Notes under the pieces: model-generated
Database searches by the model: none
Seen by the model: only the letters and a program-made list of their open reading frames with translations
Told to the model about the DNA's origin: nothing
Part shown: one piece after another, positions 13,901 to 27,709 of the stretch
How the letters are laid out: each line of letters starts with the position of its first letter
Position numbering within the stretch: position 1 is the stretch's first letter
Made by a program: the position numbers and the translations under genes
Source of the DNA: Bretschneidera sinensis
Lineage: Eukaryota > Streptophyta > Magnoliopsida > Brassicales > Akaniaceae
Direction of reading: 5' to 3'
DNA length: 64,000 nt
Assembly: GCA_023935145.1 (NCBI GenBank)
Contig: CM043700.1
Span: 36,387,620 to 36,451,619 of the forward strand

Positions 13901-15471
13901 GACTAAAATCATAGCCTCTATCTGCTGATGAACTAGAATTTCCAGCATCTGAAGGCATCGTAGTTGCAAAATGACATTCACTGCAAGGAATATTTCCGAT
14001 CATAAAGTATTGAAACCCATTCACAACAATGCAGCAAACATTTCCTACTCAGAGCCACAAGTCACCTTGTAAAACAAATTCTGCATCAGCTCTATAAGCA
14101 CATGCAATCTCGAGATCCTAACCACTCATGCAATGACAGTAACAGCAAATTATATAGACATCAAATGTCAGTACGGATTATCAAGATCGACATGTTCTTG
14201 AACTCTTGCCAGTCTTGTGAAGCAGTGAATCCTAAGTAAAGCACTCAAATAATGCAGGACTTCATTCAATATTTTTAAAGACTCTAGAAATAGCTGGCTT
14301 CAGTTCATCACGTTATTACTAAGTTACATCTTTTATCCATGCCAACTATTCTTGCGTCATGAAGTGATTTCAAATCGTTTACACCTTAAACTGGGAATCA
14401 AGCTAGAAATGCTTTCAAACAGCAGAAAATGACAGTTTTTTTTATTAAGTAAAATTACACATCAGAAAATGACGGTCACCAACTTCAGCATAGTTTAAAA
14501 TTCATCACATACCACAGTTTTGCGATCAACAAGGTTCACATGCGCAAACATAACTTCGCATGCACTTCACGTTCTGGAACAAATATCACACTACACATGT
14601 AAGTGTCAACTCATTACGTTAACATTATCTCCACAAATACACCGCAAGTTACAACTTCTTTGGAAAAATGTAAAGAGAACATAAATTTCATAATTATCCT
14701 ATGCTGATACTTCAAACAATTCTAGGGACGCGACCCACTAGTGTGTATACTTTGACATTTCAGATAAAGTTAGAATCATTGCACGCCCAATCTTTTTCCC
14801 CGATAACGTCTACCACTATCCAAAACATTCGCAATCCGCTTAATTAAAAATATAAAACACCCAACAAAAATAAAAATTAACAACTCAGCTAAACGAAACA
14901 CTACTGTAACAAAATTCCACCAAAATTCACAAGAACCCACGTATATCCACAAAAATAAAAAGAGGCAAATAGAGAACGACTGAACTCACTGAAACCCAGA
15001 ATACACTTTGGCACGCTTGTGGTGCAAATCGGGGTCACAATCCTCTATGCCATTGTCCACAGCAGCCCCAGAGCCCGAGCTGCTTTCCCCTTCGGCCCAC
15101 CACGAGCAGCGAATCGTGGGCTTCCACGGGGGCGCCATGGCAGCCACTGGCCCGGCCTCTTCCCAATTTGCGCCGCCGTGCATCGTCATAATCATCTCCT
15201 CGAACAACCCCAAGGGGTCCACGTCATCACGGTCGCGGTTGTTCCTGTTGCTGCTTCTATTACTGTTAGGGCGGGGGTCACGGTCGTGGGGTCGGTCAAA
15301 CGCCAGCACCAATCGGGTGGCCTCGTCCTGGTCCTCCTCAACATTTCCAGTGTTGCCCCCGGGCTCGCCGACATTTACGAAAATTTCATCATCCTTCATG
15401 GCTGGTGCTACGGATTTATCTCCCTCTTCGTCTTCCTCGGTAGTGAAGCATAGGCAGCACCAAATCTTCAT
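7917..15471 (-). CDS. FBL15: F-box/LRR-repeat protein 15 (complete, 17 exons)
   Basis: The exons (minus) are 15471-14990, 13980-13722, 13609-13477, 12841-12742, 12654-12457, 12375-12105, 12001-11903, 11809-11721, 11573-11474, 11383-11213, 10825-10673, 10547-10387, 10306-10108, 9628-9162, 9082-9019, 8227-8141 and 7997-7917. They sum to 3114 nt = 1037 aa plus TAA, with no internal stop. The N-terminal 230 residues are low-complexity and acidic or Arg/Asn-rich. The F-box lies at about 237-285 (MDLTDDLLHMVFSFLDHINL, then VCRQWR). It is followed by about 20 Cys-type leucine-rich repeats to the end (CPQLRTLSLKRSNM, LKLQACKYLTDSSLEPLYKE, C-terminus AACPSLKRIFSSLSPS). Family knowledge: F-box/LRR proteins are substrate receptors of SCF ubiquitin ligases. 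The order and wording of the repeats match plant FBL15. The intron after 10387 uses a GC donor. Confidence 0.95.
8560..8722. repeat. Small foldback repeat in an FBL15 intron
   Basis: AGGAGGATAAGATGAAGAGG near 8570 and its approximate reverse complement near 8665-8690 (TTTCATCTTATCCTCCTAAT) flank an AT-rich loop. It resembles a MITE but no target duplication is clear. Confidence 0.4.
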
Positions 15472-15507
15472 GCACCTGGAGGTAAAGGCGAGACCTTTAC
15501 GCGAACC

Positions 15508-15516
15508 CTAGGTCAT
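15508..15516 (-). promoter_or_regulatory. Two-codon upstream ORF in the FBL15 leader
   Basis: ATG ACC TAG lies 36 bases upstream of the FBL15 start, in the same frame but closed by its own stop. If transcription starts further upstream, ribosomes would meet this minimal uORF first. The transcript start is not visible from sequence. Confidence 0.45.
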
Positions 15517-15679
15517 GATCTTACACATTTCCTAAACTTTTCAAAAAGAAAGCCCTAATTTGGAGAAAAATCGACGAGATGATCTCGAATCCTGTGGAGA
15601 CCTAAAATTAAAACCATCAATTAGGGGTAAATAATTAATTTGGAAACTAACGGATCAATATGATCGATACATACATATA

Positions 15680-15740
15680 TAAATATAGAGAGAGATTGAG
15701 AAAGGGGCAATTGTCCTAGAGAGAGAAAGAGAAAGGGGGA
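15680..15740 (-). promoter_or_regulatory. CT-rich tract, likely FBL15 5' leader or core promoter
   Basis: The plus strand shows GAGAGA-rich runs (about 15683-15737), so the FBL15 sense strand is CT-rich here. Pyrimidine-rich tracts are common near plant transcription starts. The role is inference. Confidence 0.35.
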
Positions 15741-18700
15741 TATGAATGGATCTGATCGGATTTTGTGAGCTGTTAGTTAAGGATTTTGTTTTTTTTGGTT
15801 ATTAGTCTTCAAAAAGAGACCGGCGCTAATGGTGTTTTTCTTTCCTTTTTCGCAGTTTTTATGTTTTGTTATAAATATTGAATATTGCCAAGGACGAGGA
15901 AACGACGACGTCGTAACTCGTAACCTTTACCAGTGGGAATTGTGAAGAACATGGAATTTCTGTCTTTTTACTTTTATGGCCGAAGTTTAATATGGAATTG
16001 AAATTATTGTAATTTACCTTCCAAAAAAAAAGAAATTATTGTAATTTAAATTGATTCGGTTCTAATAAAATTTCCAAACAAATTATGTTGTCTAATAAAA
16101 GAAATTATTATTCTATAACTCGTATGATTTAATTTAAATTAACGTAGTGTGAATTGAAAGAATAGAATAAGTTAAATTCATTATTGATTCGTTATAATAA
16201 AAACAAAATGAATTTAAAGTTATGATTTTTTCATTATTTTTTAAGCTTTTTGTAAAATGATATTGTAATTCAATTAAATTCTCAAATATTTGAATAAAAA
16301 TTAATTTTTGGATTTAATGTTACTTGAAAAAATGAAACACCATTTGTTTTTTTTTTCTTCCTTTTTTTAAAAAATGTTAATGTCCCAATAATCATGTTAT
16401 TTAAATTTACAACTGCAGAGATGATATTTTATCACATTAATTAGTCAATTGTATTTTAAATAGTATTTATCTATACCATGTTTGTCTAATATGTTAATTT
16501 ATTTCTTAAAACAATAAAATGTTATTTTAAAACTATTAATTGTTGTCTAACTTAATAGCGTAAGCTTATAACCAAATGAGATAAATGTTTTATGAACTTA
16601 AAAAAAACTATTAATTGCTCCATCTAAGCATCAGAGTAATGAGTTTGAATCCTTTAAAATTTATTATTTTCATTAATATTCCAAACAATATTTTACCTAC
16701 ATTTGGATTTTATATTAAACTTGTTAATCTTTTTTTTTTGTTTATATCACTATTTTAAAATTGCATGCACAAGCAAAGATCGTTGTGCATCTTTTTCAAC
16801 TCTCATCTCCTTCTTAAATATGGATTGACGTGTAAAGCTTATCATCTAGAGTGTTAGATTATAAAAAAAAAAATTAGTTGAAGTATTTTCTATCAACTTA
16901 AATTTTTGATAAACGATCATTTGACTATTTATTTGATAAAAAAATAACACTCAATTATAGATAGTTTTGAAAAAATCTCAAAGAAACACTGTTTGTGTGG
17001 CTTAGTTTTGTCAAAAAGCAAAAATTAAGTCTAAGACAAATTTTCTTCTAATGAAATTGAAACCAACTTTAAAAAAATGAATTAGTCTCAAAATCAAAAA
17101 CTACAAAAGTATAGCCCTTTATCTGAAAAAATTCAACAAAAATGTTAAATTCCTAAATTGACTTTAAATGGCAAAAAAATTTACACTATTGCCATTATAA
17201 TTTTTTTATTAATTATTATGATAAAGATAAATGATCCTAAATTGTGCAATTATTAAAGTTATTTTTCATCTAAAATAAATTTAGATATTGATATACTTAC
17301 AACAAATTAGTTAAGACCATATTAAAAAATTAAAATTTTTTATTTTTTATTTTTTTGTCATCAGTCGCAACTTTACAATTTGACTACTGAGTACTGACAG
17401 ATATTTTAACCATCAGTTAAAGTTATTACTGTACTGCCCAAAAAGAGACGATTGGGTACAAATAAAACAGACCAAAAGTTAAGTCCTTACTTCAAGCTGA
17501 AGCTGTACACCTATGATCACCATGCACCAAAAAGTCCAAGATTAATGGATTTCTGTCATTGAAATCAGACCATAAGGTGCCAAAGCAACTGTTCCAACGG
17601 TCATGATGGTCTGAGATATAGAGTAGTGGGTCCAATGGAACCCTACTTGTTTAATTGTCCTTTGCTTTGAAGGGAGAAGGCTCAGTTTGGGAAAGTTTTT
17701 GCCAATTGATGGAAATAAATTTGATTTTTTGTTAAATTATTATTTAATAAAATTTTACTATTACAATTTTTATAAAAATAGCTATAAAGAGAAGTTAAAA
17801 ATCTTTATTTTTTAGAAACAAGAATAAGGCAGTTTTTAAAATGTGCCTGATCGGGTAATTCTTAAAATTTTAGTGGATTTTATGTAAAAATGAAACTATT
17901 TTTATCATATTTCACTAATTTTTATCTAAATCTTTATATATTCAAATTATCTAAATTATTAATCTTTATTTTTTTTTGTTGAAACCACGAGCTCGGTCAT
18001 GAAAATAGCACTTGAAAAAGAGATAAAAAAACATAAATCGTAGATATTTTTTTATTTTATTATTAAGCAATAAATTATTTTATTAATATAAAATTATTTA
18101 TTATTATTAGATAATGAATATTTTTTTTTGTTATTAATAAATAATACATCTTCAGTTAAAAATAATAATTCATTAAACTAAATATCTTTGTATTATGTCT
18201 ATTTTAATAATTTTACAGTTTTATAGCATTATTAAGATTACAAGTACAAAACATTATTATTAATCACAACACATTCACATTATTTTTGTAAGATAGTTTA
18301 CCAAACAATACACTGAATATTTTACAACAACACTTTTTACAGTTTTTTTGATATAACATTCTCACAGCACTTTTGATATCGACATGATAGCGCTACCAAA
18401 CGCACCCTAAACCAGAGACAGATTTTAAGCAACTGGACAGCTGAACTGGTAGTCCTTTTGACCAGTGAAATTTGTGGAGTAAGTACTAAAAATTTACTTG
18501 TACTAGTAATTGCATTTTACTGTGGTGGAAAATTTAACACATTAACTGTGTGCATCCAGAAAAGTGGTGCATTATGAGGGAGCTGCATCAATAGCTGTCA
18601 TAAATTCATAATCCATCATTTTCTTTTCTTTGTAACTATTTTTATGATTACAACAACTGGGGGCAACCAGCCATGAAAAGATTGAGTACAATGTACAAAA

Positions 18701-21379
18701 TGGGCTGGAAGAAGTTCTGCCTTTTTATATTTTTTTATTAATTTCAAGGACAAAACAATGCTTGTCTGTTTTCTTCATCAATAATTTTTTTTTTAAAAAA
18801 TCTTATTTATTGGGCAAAATTACAGTGCATCACTTTCATGTTTGGTGAAATTGTACTGTTATACAAATCTTTTTCAAATCTACATTGCACTTAATTTGTT
18901 TAGTAATAAAAACAGTTTATTGTTTAGTTTATAATTTTTTAAATAGTTTTGATAAAATACGATTGAAGTTATAAAATATTTAATGTTTGGTAAAATAATA
19001 ATTAAAACAAATTTTTTAAATAAAATACATTTTTATAAACTTTAAGACATGTGTGGTTTAACTTTTATTTATAAAAAATATAAATTATTTTACAAACTTT
19101 TCAAAATTGATTAAAATATTAAAAATAAATAAAAATAATAATAAAATGATTTAGAAGGTTACCTAAGTACTCTCATCTCTCTCTCTCACTCCATTTCTTT
19201 TTTGGCTTTGATTTAATAGCATCTTCCATTTCTCTATATATGAAAGCAAATAAGCAATTGTCTATGAGCATAGATCTCCCTCCTAACGGCAATATCCTCC
19301 AATTTTTCATACATATATATTATTTATATATATAATTTAATTATTTTTATGTCTAAAACATTCGATATTTATTATATAGAAGATTTAAAGGTAACCGTTA
19401 AACAAAGATGTTACTTTTCTCTTAACGAGGGGCAGTGACCCCTTGTCTCCTAGATGGAACATGATAAAGGGGAAGAAAACCCTTTTCTCCATGGGGGAAG
19501 AAGACCACCTTCTCCAAAGATGGCTAAAGACTAGCTTTTCCAAAGTAAGAAGACTTATATTCAAAATATCACACCAATAACTACTTCCTCAATCTCCGAG
19601 TGACTCAAGAAAATGTGAAGCCTATGATATAAGAAAAAATCCACCGCATATATTTTTGTTACTTTTTCCATTTCTAATTTTAATTCTAATCGTCAATTCC
19701 AAAAAATCAAACGTAACATGAATAAATTTTTTCTCGCATTAATAAAAAAATCTTCAAAATATCTTAAATTTAAAAGTAATTATTAAATTTTCATTCAGAT
19801 TTAAGATTTAATATAAGTTTCGTATAACAATATATTTTTACCGAATCTTGAGGTGGTATATTATAATTTTATTTTTTAAAGTGTTAATATAAATACTCTT
19901 GCTCTTCATCTCTGCTTTGTTTCCATCATTTGCATTGTTTTATCATTGTGTTAGGCACGATTAACATTCCCGTTTGTTTTATGTTAAGGTTTCTGTTAAT
20001 TAGTCCCCATCAGAATGATTAACAACAACCTATTAGGTGACCATTGATTTTTTTGCCATTGTCACCAGCCTCCTGATATGGAAACATGTGGGTCCCTTTA
20101 ACCCTATCAACGGGTCACAAAAAGGAATGTTTAAAGATCTGGCGGTCCATCTAATCCTTGACAATGCCTAAGCAGAGTCAACTTAAATGGCCGACCATTG
20201 ACTATCTTTATATCAATTTTGTAAATTACCATAGCCTTAAGGCACGGAGGATATCAGGAATTCAAGGATACATTATGATGTAAATAATGACTTGTTGGGC
20301 TAATGAAATCACAGATTTCTTGCTACGTCCGGGCGATCAATGTTTATGGAACGGATAAAAGATGGAACGACCGTGAAATTGTATATTATTATTGTATATT
20401 TGATCTTATTAAATTTGAATAGTAATTTTTTGAAGATTCAGTAGTAATGAAAAGTAATTCTATAAAGATTAAGAAATAACATAAAAGGACAGAAATAAAA
20501 AATATAAAAATCGCTTCAATTTAAAAAATGATAGTTAAAGCTCATATTCTTTTGATTGTTATTTCCTAAATAATGTCATATTAATTTTTTTATTTACTGT
20601 GATATTCTAAGTGCATTATGAATAACGATTAGATATAAATTCATTGTTAACCAATTTTTTTGTTCAGTGATAAAATGGATAACAATGCAAGAGAGACTAA
20701 TCATCGAGCAGCTCAAATGGCTAAAGCATCATCTGATAACAGCTTCTTCAATGTGAGATTGTTTTGAGAGCGCGCGCAACCATAAAATCAACACATCTAT
20801 TTTCTTCTTGCAACGTTACATCATGCCACTAAGGGGTGGGGTATGTGTATTGATGGAGTCAATCGCTCTCTCAATCTTCAGAAAAATTCTAATGACTGTA
20901 TTAAAAGTTTCGAATGCTTTACCCATTACACAAGTATTGCTCCCCCCTCCCCAAACTCTGATTGAAAAGTTATTGTTTTTCAAATATTGACAAAATGATC
21001 CCTTTCTTAAGAGCAAAAAAAAAAAAAAAAAAACCATTTTTTCCCACATTAAACATTAGTTATAATTAAAACTAAACATGAAATAACGAAAAAGTATTAA
21101 AGAAAAAAACTCTAGTGTAGTATACAATGTTAGTGGTCTTTTTGCTCGACCCCACAAGAACAAGCAATTTCATTGTTTTATTCTCTTCCACTTATTAAAC
21201 TATTTGTTGTTTTACTCTTTGATCGAAAACGGTGTTGAAGGAACACACAAACTAAGCACTCATTTGTAACATTGTTCTAATTTAAAGCAAAACCTTCGAG
21301 TCAACTCCCTAAGTGATTAGGAAACAATCACCAAGGAGTAGATAGTAGGCAGATTTTGTGAAAAAAAAATGCCATAATT
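15741..21379. other. AT-rich intergenic DNA
   Basis: I find no ORF with a family signature. A degenerate GAAGAC/CTTTTCTCC-type short tandem repeat is visible around 19470-19550, and a long A run at about 21016-21034. It presumably contains the FBL15 promoter at its left end. Confidence 0.5.
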
Positions 21380-21381
21380 AG

Positions 21382-21860
21382 TCACCCTCCAAGTAAATTT
21401 ATCCTCAACAGCAGAGTTGTAAGGCACAAGAGTAGCAATTTTTTTTGAATCGGGATAGAGGGTAACCGAATATTTGATAAGTCCCACCTTATATTAACAT
21501 CAATAATATCCATCACCAAAAGGTTTTCCTCTCCATTAACAATAGAAGTACCAGTCATATCCTTTAGTTCCACAGCATCTGTCCAAGGATCATTCCAAAG
21601 AGACCCGACACCAATTCTTTTCCTAAAACCCTTCATAAGACAAGGAACCGCCTTAAGAATGCTTTTCCAGACATGGAAAGCATTTGTAGGGGAAGAAAAT
21701 AGAGAGAATGTTTCTGCCCTTGAGATATTTCAGCTCTAGAGCTTTAGCCCATGTGGAATTTGACTTGATAAGGATTTGCCAAGCAAGGCTTCATTAGCTT
21801 CCCCAGTTCTCCTTGCTCGGTTCCCAAGTAAGTACAAATTCTGTCTATGTAATTTTCTTT
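21382..21860 (-). pseudogene. LINE (non-LTR retrotransposon) remnant
   Basis: The minus-strand frame from 21636 contains FRKRIGVGSLWNDPWTD and later VNIRWDLSNIRLPSIPIQKK, the pattern of the region after the reverse transcriptase in plant LINE ORF2 (RIGNG...WxDPW..., then W-L..I...F-P..I...I.SIPI). Upstream, to about 21860, related residues (ALLGKSL, WKSILKAV) appear in shifting frames. There is no reverse transcriptase core, no start and no tail, so this is a short dead fragment. Confidence 0.6.
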
Positions 21861-23368
21861 TAAAAAAAATTAGAATAAGCCCATAAGATATCCGGGTCCA
21901 TGATGAATGTCTGATAGATTAGTACACATGATATGGGCCAAGATACTCAACCCTCAACACTGTCCTATATTGTGGTTAGGGTTAGTTTAATTAGCAACCA
22001 CATCTTTGTACGGTGGTTCAAAGTTCATATTTCATGGTTTTAATCAAGAGTTACAAAAAACCGATTGAACCTATCAAATAGATCTGAACGATGAGTTTCA
22101 TTTGTTTTTTTATCATGTGATATGTTAGCCTCATTTTCATATTTTAGTAACAGTTCAAAGTTCGAATAGATTCCGAGTTAAACATTTAAATATTTGTTAC
22201 AATCTGAACCAAATGATGTATAGGTATATTGTTGGTTGATTCACCAATATTATCTAAGCAAAAATCTCTTGTTTGAGAATTTTTTTCCTGTTTATCATTG
22301 ATAGAAACAAACTCAAACACTTTTTAACAAAATAGTTTATGAACCAAAACTGGTTTATGATAAATAAAAAACATAAAAGTTTACCATAAATCATTTTCAT
22401 AACATAACATATATTTTTCTTGTTTTGCCTTTAAATATCACAACTATTTACAATCTTGTCACTAAAAATAAAATTTTGATATTATTATAATATTAATACT
22501 ATTTTTTTAGTTCTCATTATTATTAACAAATAAATATTATATCAAATTATGATTTTATAGTACAATCACCAAAATCAAAAGATGAAAAAAAAAATTAGAG
22601 TAAAAAAACATAATTTACACATCAAAATTTGCCATCTTATATTGATATACCGATAAATTCATTGTTAATACACTTTATAACTTATCTACTTAACATGTAT
22701 CCAGTTTAAAATAAATAATTCATAAATTGTTTTGTAAAACACAAACACTTTATAACTCCATCGATGTTTTTGTATAAATCATTTTTATTACTAAATGAAC
22801 GAACATAATGGGTCATCAATGAGATTAAGATACCTCTCTAAAATAGCCAAAATTCTAACTGTGTTTGAACCTATTTAATTTATTATATATATATATTTTG
22901 GAGTATGGAGATTTGGTTTAATTCAAAATTCTTTCTCCTTGAAAACTTGAAAACCGGTGAAAAAACCGAATTAATTTCAGTTGTTTGGTTCCTAAATATT
23001 ACTAATAGATAGGATCTAAGTCTATTTTCTACTCTCGATAATAATATTTTATTTTTTTATCATAAATATTCAATCCTACAAAGTCAGGATTTAGACTACC
23101 GACTGGAAGGTTACACTCCTAAGTCATAATCATTATGTCAAACCTTATATTTGTTTAATTATTTGTATTTCATATATATAATTATCAAAATTTATTTCAT
23201 TACTTCGTTTATATTTGACAAATTCGAATTTAGATTTGTTTGAACTCGAATCATACTCAAATAAAGTTTGATATGATTAAAATGATTTGTGCTCGAGTTT
23301 AAGTACGACTTTTTATGCTCAACTCGATTAATTTATTAAGGCCTGAACCGAGTTTGAGTTTCCAAATA

Positions 23369-23820
23369 CTTGGGGCATGTTTTTTTCGGGTTTTCGAAAA
23401 CAGTTTTATGAAAACTCCAAATTGGTGTTTTCTGATATAATTTTCGAAAAATAACCATAAAATCAGTGTTCAATTCTCTGTTTCATTTTTCTTCCATGAT
23501 ATATAAAAAATATTAAAATTTTGAAAATAAAATAATATTAATTATTTTTAAGTATTATAAATACGAGAAATAAAATTAATATAGATTTTAAATTAAAATT
23601 CAAAACTAAAAACAATTACAAGGTGTATCAAAATAGTTTTCAAAATAAAATTATCCAAACAACAATTTATTGTTTTATGTTTTTGAAAAAGTTTTTGAGT
23701 TACGATTATCCAAACCTGTTTTTTTTTCAGAAAACATCATAAAACTGTTTTCAGTTTTTATTTTTGAAAGCAGTTTTCGAAAACTGAAAATAAAAAACTG
23801 TTATCCAAACATATCTTTGA
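23369..23820. mobile_element. Foldback/MITE-like element, same family as 1429-1795
   Basis: The left end reads CTTGGGGCATGTTT; the right end on the opposite strand reads CAAAGATATGTTTGGATAAC. The inner arms contain GTTTTCGAAAACAG-type sequence on both sides. It is about 450 bp with no ORF. Confidence 0.5.
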
Positions 23821-26800
23821 TTTGTGGACAGTCCTAGTCAGTGCAACTGCATCGTCTCAAATCCCCTGGGCCGATGAAGTCCAGATGGTACTAGCCTCGT
23901 TGGTTTCTTCGTCAATGAGCTTGTAGTTAAGGAATACAGATGGGCCAAACTTGGGCTATTATTTGTTTAGTTTTTATAATTTTGGTGCGTGTAGAGTTCA
24001 TTCTGTCAAAAACTGAACCCCAACAAACTCACCAAATACAAAGGCTACTTGCCAGCGTAAAGCTACAACTCTATCACCAAGCCCTTTTGGTTAATCTATT
24101 GGCCTCAAACGGCCTACTGCTCTCCAGTCTTCAGCTCGGTTACATATGATAGAAAAAAAAGGCCGAAATCAATAATGTTAAGATTGTGCTGGGTACAAGA
24201 GAGAAGTGATTATAGAATGGTAGTTCTAGCCTCTAGTGTACTCACAAGGGGCATCGAGCTCATGATAATTCAATAATTAAGATTTGAAGATATTTCATAT
24301 AAACAATAATTATAGTGATAGATAACAATGCCTACACTTCCAATAATAGCACCGACAAGTAAAAAAGAAGTCACTCAAGTATAATTCTTTATATAAGCAA
24401 AATACCCAAAATTGATGTCACTGATAAATTGATAGTTTATCTGTTCAAGCTCAATGACTCGAAAGCCCAACTAAGTCCCTTTAATCTGGAGATGGCCGGA
24501 TTAGAAAACAGACCAAAAAAACTTTTGGGGCCAAGTTTGATAATATATAAAAAGGCTTGGGTCAGATCCAATTAGACTTTAAGATATATTTATTGGTATA
24601 TTATGTTTATTAAATACATATAAAAATTAGGTTTATTAATACATAATGAAACGCAAATTCAAACAGATTATGACTTGTTAAATAAAAATTTTCCATAAAA
24701 TTGCATAATTAGCGTACATGAGTACACGCTCAATGTTAATATATCAATTGTAAAATTAAATTAATGATGAAACAATTTTGATTTAATCTTGAGCTTGATC
24801 TTGATCGTGATCTTCACAGTTTGATCATTCAAGGATCTCAAGCTCGTTAATCATAATGAGCGAGTTGAACCAATCTCAATCACTAAAAGAGATTTGGAAG
24901 TCAAGTTCAAACAATTTGTTAATAACTCGATCTTAACTTGAGAAAATACTCGGGCTGCATTTAGTATTGAAAAATATCTTTTATTTTTTATTTTCATTTT
25001 TCTTAACATTTTATTTAACAATTTAGCAATTCTCAGCATACTATTGAAAAAGTTAATAGATAGTTTTTTTTCTTCTTGTTTTTCAACTTTTCCAACATAT
25101 GTTGAAAAGAAAATTATTGTTTTATAAATTATATTAAGAATATTCAAATTTAAAAAAAAATGTTAAGAAAAATAAGAATCAACTTATATACGTTAAGAAT
25201 ATATAAGGGTGTGCTTTACTAAACATACCCTTATATAATCTAAGTCAAGGTAGAGCAAGACAAATTTGCTCAAGCAACTTGGCATGTTTATAACCATAAG
25301 GCCTAGTTTCTTTAGGGTTACGAAGGTGAAATTGGACTAATTAATCTTACATGAACAGTTTATTTTACATTTAGTTAGGAAAATTGTCTATTCATATGTG
25401 ATTAAGATGAGATAAATAAGTTTTAATTTCATGTTTTTCTCTCTCATTGGACATACCTAATTCTACCCCCAAGGCATTTTCTTCTCCTTCGATTTTTATT
25501 ATTCTCCATCCCTTTCTCTACCTTCTTCTCTTTCCCTCCCTCCCTCCTCCTCCTCCTCCTTTTTCTTCTTATTGTCCAGATCTAGGCAAGACAGTGCACC
25601 TCTGCATGAGGCATCACCGTGGTATTTGCCATAGACTTGAACGACGAGAACGAGAGCTGTGTTAATTTTGTGTTTTTCAATGAAGACAACCACCGTCGAC
25701 CAAGCACCTCCTTAACTTTCGGAGTTTAAGTTTGTGTTCTTCGCGCGTTGGTCTTTTTGAGTTTGATTTTGAAATAATGGGTTGTGTTAATTTGTGTTTT
25801 GATTTCATGTTTTGGAAATGGAATTAATCATGGGATGTTGGATTTTTATTCGAATATTTGGTTTGTGAAGAAATTGAGATTTTGAAGGATGTTGAACAAT
25901 ATTAAAGTAAAATTTTTTGGTTTCAATTCAATAATATTGTGAACCAAACGTAAGATTAAATTATTGATTGTGTTTTTTCTTCAATCTTCCATCCTAGCTT
26001 TTAGTCACCTCCATAAAATGATTGGTTGTTTTTTTCTTCTTCTTTTCGCCCGCTTTGCCTTGTAGTAGGACCTAACTTTAAAATTTTCTTGCCATTTTGT
26101 CAGATTGCATTTTGGCATGGTCCCTAAGGCATTTAGTATAGCTGTAGAGAACCATGGAGGTGGGGAAGTTAATTTTGGACCATACTGATTATCCAATCCA
26201 AAAGCTTTTATCTTCGTTTACGTAACTTTGGACAAATAATAATAATAATAATATGTATAATGACAAATATTGGGTACAACTGTAAAGGTCACTAAACTAA
26301 GAAACCTTTTCGTTTAATAATGTAAAAAGAAGCTTCCCCCAACAACTAGTTGTCTTTTTGGCTTTTTAGTTCAAAGAAAGCAAATTTATAGAAATTGCGG
26401 GGTTATTGGCGAAGCTAAATTTATTAATGTCAAAGTCTCAAAGCTTTTCAACTCAATGCTTTTCTTAGCTGTTTAAGAAAACCCACTGCAAAAGCTATGC
26501 AAACATCTCAGATGTCTTATCTCCCCCAACCTTAGCATTTGGGATCCACATGAACATGAATTTCAAGGGTTTATCGATGCAAATGCTAGATAGTTTTTTC
26601 ACACGTAATATTGCAAACATTTTAAAATGTATGTAAATCTGCATTCAAGATGAGATAGAGAAATAAGACAAGATATGTCATGTTATCCACAATGTTAGTT
26701 TAGATAATAATTTTTTAGTCGTCTCCTGATAGATTATTTTATTTTGTCATTATCAGATGATAATCTTTTTTTTTATTTAATTTTTTTTTGTCTAAAGTAA

Positions 26801-27115
26801 TTGGCACATAAAATTTTCTTGGATAAAAAATAGCAATTCTTATCGTTAGAGAGAAAGAGGTTGGAGAAATCTTTTCATTCTTTATATTTAATGGCGAAAA
26901 GTTGAGTACACTAAAAAAAAAAAATTAAAGATGAAATGATTCAAGTCATATGAATCTTTTTAAATCACATGAGACTTGCAATCTAACTTAGATCATCCTA
27001 AATCATATTGGAGTCGCAATCCAATTCACATAGACAGAAGAACAACTCGATCACAAAATTGTTTGATTTCAATAAAAAAAATTGTTTTTCATTAATTCAT
27101 AACTTCCTCAAAGAT

Positions 27116-27119
<4 letters not shown>

Positions 27120-27150
<31 letters not shown>
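27120..27150. repeat. T homopolymer (31 bases)
   Basis: An unbroken T run, possibly the tail of an old retroposed sequence on the minus strand. Its length is likely uncertain in any assembly. Confidence 0.9.
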
Positions 27151-27152
<2 letters not shown>

Positions 27153-27709
27153 TATATAAGACAAACCCTAACTCTATTAATGTAAAATTATCAAACTACT
27201 CATATTCAAAATAACCTCATTTCTTTAAATTGAAAATTCTAATTTCAATCCACAACGAACTTTTGAACTAAAATTTTTTTTTGAAATAACTAAATCTAAA
27301 CAAGAATCTATCTTTATTATATCTATTAATCATTTTCGTATATATATAAAAAAAAAAAAATTATACTCATCTCATCTTGACCACTAAGCACATAGATAAC
27401 TACACAATTTCATTAGGATTGGTGATAATATCTTAGTGATAATATCTTAGTCCTTTATTATCTTTTCCTTCGAATCTATTATGTTTCTTATTCTTATTGC
27501 AAAGCAAATAATTCACAATCTATAAAGTAATCCAAGCATGTGTCGATGATTGGTTCAATGTAACATTCAGAAAATTAACCGTCTTTTTATTCAATTTATT
27601 TTGATGAGACAGTAAGTACCATATCATGTTTGTGGAATATTTTGATCACTTCATGAAGATTATAAGTATGGATAAACACTGGAAAACAGAAGTTGGTGAC
27701 AGCAAGCAG

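Larger units (their letters stand above)
21861..27704. other. AT-rich intergenic DNA with simple repeats
   Basis: No gene recognised. Besides the foldback element it holds a pyrimidine (CTCC/CCT)n tract at about 25530-25570, an (AAT)n run at about 26234-26253, and a T homopolymer at 27120-27150. Confidence 0.5.

Noticed and set aside
15008..15511. Two plus-strand frames of 144-167 codons
   Set aside because: Antisense to FBL15 exon 1; the G+C-rich low-complexity coding sequence creates open shadows.
18200..18420. Possible hAT-type MITE ending ACCAAACGCACCCTAA
   Set aside because: Only one end is visible; I could not find the matching inverted end or a target duplication.
25447..25693. Frames over the pyrimidine-rich tract
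   Set aside because: Low-complexity translation (runs of P, S, E, K) with no conserved pattern.
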